NCBI GenBank assembly: GCA_025766275.1
Contig: JAFKAC010000037.1
Coordinates: 434,001-498,000 of the forward strand
Reading direction: 5' to 3'
DNA from: Lactarius indigo
Lineage: Eukaryota > Basidiomycota > Agaricomycetes > Russulales > Russulaceae
Length of the DNA stretch: 64,000 bases
Shown: positions 55,071-64,000 of the stretch, piece by piece
Layout: every line of letters begins with the position of its first letter
Numbering within the stretch: the first letter of the stretch is position 1
The notes under the pieces: generated by a model
What the model was told of the DNA's origin: nothing
The model's database searches: none
What the model saw: only the letters and a program-made list of their open reading frames with translations
Translations under genes and position numbers: made by a program

Positions 55071-56579
55071 TATTTATTTTTTTGTGCCCACTCAATGGTG
55101 GATATTGTTAAGACTCGCGCATGGAAGTGGGTTCCGTGGCGTCCCAACTGGAGGGACATGCAAAGGAGTACTCTGTTTGGCTCGAGCGCGTCTTGCGAAT
55201 AGTTGACTCTTCCGATAGCATCATTGACAGCGACAAGGGGACACAGGGACGAAAAGCGGTTTTCTGTGCTTCTGCGCAACATTGTCAAATCGGAAGATCT
55301 CAACGACCCAACCTCCGACGATGCGTTCTGTCGTTCTGTGCTCTTCCTCCCATCTCGGCTCCGCTCTAATGCTTCTCTACCGGATGTCGCGGAGATACTC
55401 GCACGCATACAAGCCTCTACGGCCAGCATCCTAATTTGCCCAGGATCCTGGAGAGAACTGTTCTTCAAGTGCTAAGGTTTGTTTGGAAACCGGCATCGTC
55501 ACGCATCACCAGTGTCGTTGATACTGTCGTATCTGTGATTCTCGTCCGGAGACACAGAAGGGCGGTGAATAGCCACCCCATCAAGTCTATCCCTAGGGTA
55601 AGGGCCGACGCATGCTTTGTGAAACGTATTTCCATCATTGCGATTATGCTATCTCTTCAGAGACGGCAATTTGTGGATGCTAGCTCAGTCTCCCCTCGAG
55701 CGAGCGACGGTCCCTTTTACTTCTTTTGGGTGTACTGTATATTGTGATACTTGCTATTTCCCTCATTTGTCAATTCGACCCTGTCAATTCGTCATCTAAC
55801 TATCTATCTAATAGAATGCCTATCCCTAGATTCCTGTTCTGGTCTGAACGTACAGTGTTGGAGGAAATGAAAGAAATTGGGCCTGCCTATCATGCTGTGG
55901 ACTCTTGATACTATGACGTGGATCTTTTCTATAATCTCCCTTCTGACAAGTACGATTGTTGGAGGGGCAGATGCTAGGATTACGACTCTGCCCGGGGACA
56001 TGATGGACATTAATTCGGCGACCGTTGCGTATCCGTACCGCGGACCGTACGCATTGATTGTAGCAATGGCGTAGGGGAACTAATAGCAAGATTTCGATGC
56101 GAGTGAGTCGCACTAGAATTAATAAAGCCACATGACTTCGTCAACGAAGCGCATTTCATCATCTAAGTCATCCGAGTCTAAGTCGTTTGCTGTCTGCCAA
56201 TAGTCGTGGACTATTAGTGCCCCAATCATATCGACGAAAAGTCACGATGGCTCACAATTTACATCCCGGGCTGGGTTGTGCAAGTTTTCAACACACATCA
56301 GGTTGTAATTTACACTATTGTGGACTTGGGCTGATTGTCGCCCCACGCCTTTCATTTCCTGGTCATCCGACGATGGGACCTCGGATGGGAGACCGTCGCC
56401 GAATTCTCTTGATAACCATTACGACTTCTCTCCAGCGTGCCAGTCGCTATTGTGTAATACCGTGACCGATGGGCGCTAATTTGATAAAGCTGTTGATCTT
56501 CACCGTCAAGGTCGCCGTCGCAAGCGATTCGGAGGTGGTGACCCAGGTGCACTATTCAGCCCTCTCTCCCTCAACTATC
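55071..56579. other. No clear gene
   Basis: Several ORFs of 60-110 codons lie on both strands. One, + 55,203-55,475, reads ILARIQASTASILICPG. None carries a recognised domain. Confidence 0.35.
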
Positions 56580-57609
56580 ATGCAATCCGCGACTATTATC
56601 GAAAATGTCAAGACAGATAGGAAGTCGGTACCATTTAGAAGCTGAGTTGTTGTTTCTACTCACCCACGCGATCATACTACAGATTTCGTATCTTGGCAGT
56701 TGGTCGGGTTAGTCACTTTCCGTCGTCTTGTTCCATCGTCGCACCCACACAAATCTACTTTCAGTCCGGCGTTGGAAAGTCATCCCTGATCAATCGTATA
56801 CTCGGTATCGACACAGCGGTAGGAAGTTATTATTCCGGGTTAACGACGACCAATCGCCCTACCACAGCCTGTTTCCCACCTCGTAGTCGGCCAATCGGAT
56901 ATCAGGAGAGAATATGTCTCACCAAGAAACACGAAATTCGTTCTACACGATTCTGAAGGCTTCGAACCCGGAGATCTCACGAAGTTCGATATCGTGTGTG
57001 ATTTTATTTTGGAACGATCAAAAATGGAAAATCCAGAGGACCGAGTCCATGGTATATGGTGCGCATATCCACCTTGTACTTTACGGGTCATGTCTCACCA
57101 TCATCAGGCTCTGCACAGAGACACCCCCTGCCGGAGGTCGTGTATTTGAGAGAGGAGACGAGTTGTTAGTGAAATTTGCCCACGAGAACCAAGGTACGTC
57201 TCGACCTTCCGTCTTCTTACAACCATACACTTCGATCGATCAGTGATTATCAACCAGTCCCCCTTGTGATTGTGTTCACTCAGTACGACCGACTAGTACG
57301 AACAAAGAAAGCCGAAATAGAAGAGGACGAGGGGATAAAAGACCCTGACCCTGTCCGGTACGAGGAAGATGCCCGGAGAGCGTATGAGAAATGTCTGTAC
57401 CTCGTCAAGAGGACAATTGAGGGGTACCTCAAGGTTCCAATGCCGTATTATGCCAAAGTCTCAGGTATATTATTATATTCGTTCCGTAGTGCTATTTGGT
57501 TATTGACTGTTCGCTAGTTCGTCCGAGATACCCTGCGGAAGTCACAGATCTCGTCAGGGCTACAGTTGATGTTATCAATGATAGAATGATTCAAACGCGT
57601 GGTCATTGA
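56580..57609 (+). CDS. P-loop GTPase, G domain split by introns
   Basis: The ATG at 56,580 begins MQSATIIENVKTDRKS. After introns the frame reads FRILAVGR | SGVGKSSLINRILGIDTA | PVSHLVVGQSDIRREYVSPR, then FVLHDSEGFEPGD, CDFILERSKMENPEDRVHG, IW joined to LCTETPPAGGRVFERGDE, VPLVIVFTQYDRLVRTK, a helical region, and a last exon ending QTRGH at 57,609. G1 (GRSGVGKSS), G3 (DSEG) and G4-like (TQYD) are all present. One intron lies inside the P-loop codons. It is of the same broad family as the gene at 48.9-50.0 kb but distinct in sequence. No damage was seen. Confidence 0.75.
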
Positions 57610-58129
57610 ATAACGTGGGTGATTACCCAACCGGAAAATTTCCCGGTCAACATCGACGCTCACACCTCTGGCACGCAGGCTCAATCCACACTTTTGGAAT
57701 ATCATTTACGTATATTCTCCTCTGTAAAGCAAGGGCATGAGTTGTATGTACCTCAGTGTTCCGCAGCAATGTAGAGTAGTTTGATACCAAGCGCATCGTC
57801 CTGGAAAAGCAAACGCGAGTGCAGATATTTGGTAACGGCATCAGGCTCGACCCTCCGAATATCTATTTTTGGTAAGAAAACAATCGTCATTGTTGACGGC
57901 TGGGGTAGGAAAAAGTGGAAAGGTTTTGATTTGCTGAAGATCCCTGCACCTGCAAGGACAGCTGGGGTTTGACCAAGTTATCCTGCTTTTCGAATCCGTC
58001 TTGATAAACTCGCTCCTTTTTTTTTTGTCCCATAGTGCTTCACTGCCTGCACTCATATCTGGTGATAATCGGATCGCGTCCATTACTATAGTAGTATATA
58101 GGAACGAGTACCCGCACCTTTTACACATA
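57610..58129. other. No gene recognised
   Basis: Only short ORFs on both strands. Confidence 0.4.
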
Positions 58130-58722
58130 AGGCAGAAGAAATCAGGAACCCACACCCCTTATGTAATCAAGAATTAGGGTTAGGGTTTGACAATTTCCAG
58201 TTGAGGGTCTTAAGAGGATGCCAAAAAACATAGGTACAGCTAATATTGCAAGTACCCTCACATTTGGGCCAAAATAAAACCACAATCTACATGAAAGAGA
58301 GGGAATAAAAGTTGTGCTGCAAGTAGATGGGAAGGCAGGGAACGCAAGGCGACGTGTTGAACAAGCCCCTCTGAGTCACTGTGGTGTCGTGTTGCAGTGA
58401 AGTGGTGGGATTACGTCATATGTTCAGTCACATATCTGATCACGTGACTTGACAAATTCAACGGCCGGAATATTGAACTTTGTTTCTTTCAACTCAGAAA
58501 TGCGAAAAAATGCTTTTTCTAAATAAAAGTTCTAGACCCTACTGTACCCCCAATTTTGAGAAATTGAAAAAATCCTCTGACCAGATGAGAGCTAGAAGGG
58601 TCCCCTAAATTCCCATCAGAACAGAATCCATGAATTTGGTGTTGTGTAGGAGGAGTAGGCCGTGTGGTGGAAGGGGTCTGATTGCTTATATAAGGGGTGT
58701 GGGTTCCTGATTTCTTCTGCCT
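58130..58722. mobile_element. MITE (593 bp) with TA duplications
   Basis: The ends are perfect inverted repeats over 33 bases (AGGCAGAAGAAATCAGGAAC then CCACACCCCTTAT). TA lies directly outside each (58,128-58,129 and 58,723-58,724). No transposase is encoded. This is the profile of a non-autonomous Tc1/mariner-like element. A TTAGGGTTAGGGTTT run lies just inside the left end (about 58,174-58,188). Confidence 0.75.
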
Positions 58723-59246
58723 TAGTACCTAGTACCGGTATTGGTAACCAAGTTGGTAACCATATTCTCGACCTCTGGTACTAGTAACTTGGGATATACC
58801 ATGAAAGCGCCATGCTTCTTCGAGACCGATCACCGTGACCGTGTTGTTCACTAGCACTGGGCCATATGGACCGAATGAAACCAAAGACATGGCCCTCAAA
58901 TGTGAGGCTGTGCAGGCTCTCATACCATGTGCATTTTGGTGGCAATTGCTCTTACGTGTATGGTCCGGTTCAAGGACATGGAGCGTAGCGTTGACTGTGC
59001 GAGGTAACGCTTGGCGTGGGAAATTGGGAAACGAACTCAGTGATAGTCACGTGCATAGGCTATGAGCCCTATATGGCGCCGGGGCCGAAAAAGGCTATGA
59101 AAAGCGGTTTGTATGCAGTGAGTTGCAGTGGACACCGCGGAATACAAGTGTTGGGTTTGAACCACACGACTCGGAGGGGCACCACGTCTTGACCTTCCTT
59201 CGAATCCTCCCCTCTGCCCTCTTATCCACGTTCTTCTCAACTTATA
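58723..59246. other. No gene recognised; promoter side of the DUF6535 gene
   Basis: Nothing but short ORFs. The region ends at the start codon of the next gene. Confidence 0.4.
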
Positions 59247-62200
59247 ATGCCTAGGAGATCCAGGAGAAGAAACAACTCTCGAGGTGTTGATTCAGATGTT
59301 GAGGCTCAGCATCAGGCAGAAGGTGTGCATTACAACTTTCCTTGTACTCTCCACTCACTGTTCTTTACAAAGGGTCTACATCGAGAGGAGTTCACGAAAT
59401 GAGCACCCTCACGTCCGGACGCAATGGTACGGCCTCGGGGGCATCTGGAAGTACTCCACCCGTGAGGCAAGCGGACCGCAAAGATTGGTCTGGCTCATCA
59501 ACTCGATCTCAGGTCCAGGCTCAAAAAGGTGGACCCTCCAATTCTGGTGAAATCTCTACATCCCACTGGCTTTGGGTTTTTAGTAACACATTGCAAACAG
59601 GCGATGACCATCAACCCGGCGACAGTAGTGCTCAGGCTCCCGATGACACCACCGAGCCTCGCGTGATTGGAGATTTCGACGACAGCGCCAACGCCCTGTG
59701 GTCTCTTCACAAGAAGGAAGCAAAGAGTCATGACGAAGCTCGAATTCAATCCCTAAAAGACAATATGGACGGTGTCCTCATATTTGTGTGTATCTATATT
59801 TGGCATTTTCTAGCTGAGCTGATGCGCCGTCGCCCAGGCCGGTTTATTCTCTGCTGCCCTCGTTTCCTTTATCACCGATAAGATTCACGATCTTCAAGTC
59901 GACCCTGCCCAGCAACTGGTCTATTATCAGCAACAGAATGTTGCGCTACTCGCCCAGATCTCCAACAATGTCTCCTCTATCGCCAGTGCTATCGCCCCAC
60001 GAGCGTCCACCCAGTCCACTCCACCTTCATCCTATCCCCCTTTCGCTCCAACCGCATCTGATGTCCGGATCAGCACCTTCTGGTTCATGAGCCTCGTGTT
60101 CAGCCTTTCCGCCGCGCTTCTCGCAACGCTTGTCCAACAATGGGTGCGAGACTACATGCACGTGTTTCAGCGGTATAGCAATCCTCTGAAGAGCGCTCGA
60201 CTGCGTCAATATCTATACGAAGGTGCAGAGGGATGGTATATGCCAGTGGTGGCGGAATCTGTGCCAGGCCTTGTCCATGTTTCCCTCTTCCTATTCTTCT
60301 TGGGCCTCGGTGACTCGCTCCTTAATCTAAACAGGACCGTTGGAGTCACCATCATCGTTCTGATTACCATTTGTGGGTTTCTTTACGCGCTGAGCACGTT
60401 TACTCCAATCGCGAACCCCCAATCTCCATATCAAAACCCCTTCTCCCGCATGATCTGGTATCTGAAGCAGAAGGTCCACCCGCGACGTTTTTTCGATCGG
60501 AATGGTGCTCTTAAGATTGTGAGCTCAAACATGTCCGATGGGCGGGCGCAACTGGCGATGGAAGAGAACGAAGAACGCCAAGGTCGTGATGTTCAGGCAG
60601 TTCAATGGTTGATCGATAATAGCACAGAGGACGACGAGATGGAATCCTTTGTCATGGCTATACCCGGCACTTTTACCTCGAAACGGGGCATCAAAGTATG
60701 GAGCGATATTTCGAAAGTAAAGCGATACGAAGACACGATCCCTAGGTCGAGTGGTCCGCACCTCACAGTCGGACCGCACCGCAATTCTCCACTTCCACAA
60801 CACGCCGATCCTCCTAACTTCCTCCATCACTTTAGACGTAATCTTGCCGCGAATGGCACCTCCCACTACCGCATGACGATGGCCCAGTCACCTAACGACC
60901 CTCATACAGCCATGTACGATCTTTGCAGACGAGTGCAGCACCTAGTCGATACGTGCAACAATCGCAGCCAATTTGCGAACGATGAATTGTGGCGCAAGCG
61001 CTCACGTGGCTGTGTTGAAACGGTGGCGTCACTCGTGTTCTATACTGATGTCGAGCTAGAACTGTTCGGGGACCTTGGAAGCTTGCTCAGTGAACTAGGC
61101 GAATTCGAGAAGACTCATGTACTATCAGCAACTCGATACAATGAGTCGTTTGTCACGCGCTGGACATACCTATCCCTTCTCGTCGTCACTCGAGGTATTT
61201 CAAATCACGGTACTATAGAAGGAAATGCGCGCGAAGCTATCGATCGCCTTTCACGGCTCCAAGTGGAAGACGACAGCGAGCAAACAAACCATGGTGACAC
61301 TGATGAAAACGCCCTCGAGAATGCCCGAAGGATCGACAATCATTTCGAGACCGCGAGCCAATTTTTCACGCGTAAACTGTATGGTGCAATCAGACCGGGG
61401 GAGAGAGGGCTGGATGCGGTGAGGAAGGCCCTAGAAGATCACAAGGCCAGCATTTCCATGCTCGAACGCATTACCCGTGCGGCGCACCAGATGGAGTGGT
61501 TTGATACGTCCCTTTCTGAAGTCAGCAGTATCATCCGTTCCGTTGACCATGGTTTGAATGTAAACCTTCCTGGTGTAACTTTCGACGAGTTCAAAGAGAC
61601 CGGACTTATCCAACCAACCCGATTCTTCAATCTTTCGGACGACGGACGGCAAGGATTCACACCCCAGTTCATATTCCTCTGTCAGCGCCTTCAACTTTTA
61701 TGTTCCTACGCCCACGCATTCCGCGACATCCTCGACGAAAGAACCGATACCGTCCACGATAAGATCCTTGGCAGTCTGCATACCCTGTGGGACAACGCTA
61801 ATCGTGGGCGATCAATTGTTCATCAACAACACCTGATGGAACGGCAACTATGGCGCCTGCAAGATCTCCGTGACGGCCGTGGCTTCGGATTTTCGGTCGA
61901 ACTTTTCTTCCTTGTTCTCCCGCAACTGTTATCCGCGGCATCGTCCCGGGACACCCACTCTGCCCTTTACATCAGAACGTTCAGAGACATCACATCCGAC
62001 TGGAGGAACAAAGATTCTATCGGAACGCAGCGTGTCATTCTCAACCTCGTTTGCGACATAGCTACCCCTCGCCGTGGCATCTTTTCTAATCGCGATTACC
62101 CAGAATACATCACCAACGAGCTCCTGGTACTGTTGCAGAACACGGTGAATGGGCAGTTCGGTTCACATATTGACGATGCGATGTCGGACCTAGGGCGGCC

Positions 62201-62267
62201 CGATGTAGACAAGCCGTTTGCGGACAAGGCAAAGGCGGTTATCTCCCACTCACGCGCCCCCTCATAG
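59247..62267 (+). CDS. DUF6535 membrane protein
   Basis: Exons 59,247-59,322, 59,373-59,546, 59,601-59,785 and 59,838-62,267. The ATG at 59,247 opens MPRRSRRRNNSRG. The DUF6535 domain follows: DDSANALWSLHKKEAKSHDE, a first membrane segment AGLFSAALVSFITDK, the linker with LVYYQQQNVALLAQISNN, FWFMSLVFSLSAALLATLVQ with QWVRDY, then a pair of long hydrophobic helices around GLVHVSLFLFFLGLGDSLL and IIVLITICGFLYALSTFTP. A long helical soluble C-terminus of about 570 residues follows. The family is frequent in Agaricomycetes and its function is unknown. The gene appears intact. Confidence 0.85.
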
Positions 62268-63005
62268 TGTCTCGCAATGGCGGCCAGTACTGGTACCAAT
62301 AGTTTTGCTTTCAGAACCAGAGACTCGTAATATATATACCCTGATCGATGATCCCTAACCTGTCGTATTAACGAGACTCAGAGAAATCATCCAAACTTAT
62401 TCTAATAGACATTGCTCTCGCTATCCTAACGCGCGGATATAACAAGTAATAAAACGAAAGACATAAAGAAAAACTACAGGTCATATACGCAATGCTCGTG
62501 CTGCTAGGATATCAATTAAGTTAGTTATTGATCTGATCTGAAAGAGATGGTTCGTCACAGGTGGTAAGATAAATAACAAACGCAAAGCAAAATATGGGGC
62601 CCGGGCTACTCGCCCCCTCTATCATAGCAATGCGGCAGGATATCGAGGTGTCTAGTATGCCAATAACGCTACTGCCGATATTCAACAGGAGAGTATGCGC
62701 CTCCGCCCGCTACAGAGCACCATGCACTCGTCCCATTGCTCCTGCAACACGCGCCCACTCTGTCGGCGATGCGAGACGCGACCAGGAACCGCATCGTAGA
62801 CATTGCTTGATAAGGCTTGCGGCGCGCGCTCTCCAGTTTGCGTACAGTTCTGCTACAGTACGTCGGCGCGATCATTGTAGAATTTTCAATTGGTCGCATC
62901 CCTTGAAAAACTTATCATACAGATAACTAACGACAAGTAATCCCAACAGTTATGAAGCAAAGCCATAAGGCAAGCTACTTCTAAAGAAATATCTCGATCT
63001 CACAA
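62268..63005. other. No gene recognised
   Basis: Only short ORFs; nothing recognised. Confidence 0.4.
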
Positions 63006-64000
63006 CTATCCCGACAGCAATTCACGGACCATCCTGCTAATATCGTCGACAGTCATTTGTTGGCCATGCGTCGTGTTGGAATATATGCTATTGTGGATGC
63101 GTTGACGAGAGTAGGATCGTTCATAAGACTCAAAGGCTACTTGGAGCTCCTTCCAAGTCGTCGTGAGAGCCAAGTCAGGCCTGAGAGTTATGTCAAACAA
63201 CTCTCTCAAAACGCCAACGAGATCCACGGTGTAAGCGATTAGGAGTCGTTGGACCGAGGGTCTACTCATCGTCAATAAAGCGAGAACGAATGGATGGACG
63301 GCAATGCGTACATGCTGCTTTCGAGCTGGGTTGTTGAGAGCCATTTCACAAAGACGTATGACAAGCCTAGGATAGCGACAGGTGGCGCAATAGGAGCGGG
63401 GGCAACAGTGACGAGGTCCACAAATTGGGAAATTATATCAACATTCGGAAGACTGAGAGAAATGTCAAAACTCCTCAGGTAGTACGCGTCGACACATACA
63501 CTGAGACATTGGGTTTGGTATGGACGTCTTGAACAAGACATAACATCAGTTGTCGAAATTCGGGACTGTTGAGAACCTAATGACGGGCGCATGAGCCATG
63601 CCAATGTAACCTGAATTTCAGTGATTTAGTACCTCGCCCTTGAAGTTCCAACAAGTTATAATATCTTTGTGGACCGCCTCGACGCAGTCGCGAAGTAACA
63701 TTTGTCCCGATTTAGGCACGCCACGCCGGTGAACCATGAGGGACTGTCTGTAATCTGAAATACCGTTATTTAAGCACGCGTGGTCGGACACTCGAAGTAC
63801 ATACAACTGATGCCCTTGCTTTCCAGAGATGAATAGACGTGAATAAGGTTGATGAATCCAAAAGCTTAGCCGAAACCCACGTGACGCAAGCATCAATTTT
63901 AACCGGGAGGCTTGTTCGTTGTGCTATTGCCCACAGCACCCAAGCGTCGCCTTCGACTCGCTTCCTGACAACATCCCTAGTGACTTCAACAAGGGATGAA
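63006..64000 (-). CDS. Partial unknown gene, 5' end beyond the window
   Basis: Exons on the minus strand include VTRDVVRKRVEGDAWVLWAI (to the window edge), YRQSLMVHRRGVPKSGQMLL, SPEFRQLMLCLVQDVHTKPN, and a final exon with LCEMALNNPARKQHVRIAVH, LIAYTVDLVGVLRELFDITL and a stop at 63,006. Introns of about 50 nt fit between them. The protein is helical with no domain I can name. The beginning lies outside. Confidence 0.5.

Overview
The window looks like a repeat-rich, transposon-laden segment of an Agaricomycete (mushroom-forming basidiomycete) nuclear genome. The reasons are short introns of about 50-60 nt with GT..AG ends and CTNAY-like branch sites, a DUF6535 membrane protein, AIG1/MMR_HSR1-like P-loop GTPases of the kind expanded in these fungi, a chromodomain Ty3/Gypsy element, a MULE, and above all a KDZ-type (Kyakuja/Dileera/Zisupton) transposase next to a TET/JBP-type dioxygenase. 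No rRNA, tRNA or CRISPR was recognised.

Layout. 0-7.8 kb: decayed copies of cellular genes (a NUG1/GNL3-like GTPase fragment in several copies, a MAD1 C-terminal pseudogene, a 2-Cys peroxiredoxin pseudogene with its peroxidatic Cys changed) plus an LTR fragment and a solo LTR. 7.82-44.53 kb: a nested stack. A MULE (TIRs, 11-bp target duplication TGGTGATGTGA) sits inside one of the GTPase-like pseudogenes. Inside the MULE sits a solo LTR (12,054-43,582, duplication CTGGG). Inside that LTR sits a very large KDZ element (about 12,316-43,257, probable duplication CCTTGCC). Inside a cargo gene of the KDZ element sits a young, apparently complete Gypsy chromovirus (29,521-37,382, duplication CCCTG, LTRs differing at 1 of 512 bases). 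44.5-64 kb: more solo LTR and GTPase-like fragments, a 68-bp satellite, two spliced P-loop GTPase genes, a MITE with TA duplications, a DUF6535 gene, and a partial gene running off the right edge.

The KDZ element is the main point of interest. Without the Gypsy insertion it is about 23 kb. It carries a spliced KDZ transposase (zinc cluster plus DDE core), a TET/JBP dioxygenase and at least six other spliced genes. It is bounded by two 44-bp-monomer satellite arrays (about 2.2 kb and 2.7 kb) in opposite orientation. Both monomers carry the same two boxes, GGGCC(A/C)AT and TCGGCAG, at the same spacing. The TCGGCAGC/GCTGCCGA word also recurs dozens of times through the genes and promoters between the arrays, and appears absent from the Gypsy insertion and from the DNA on either side. 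My inference is that the arrays are subterminal binding sites for the element's own machinery. Several ORFs in the stack have in-frame stops explicable as C-to-T (or G-to-A) changes, so some layers are probably dead.
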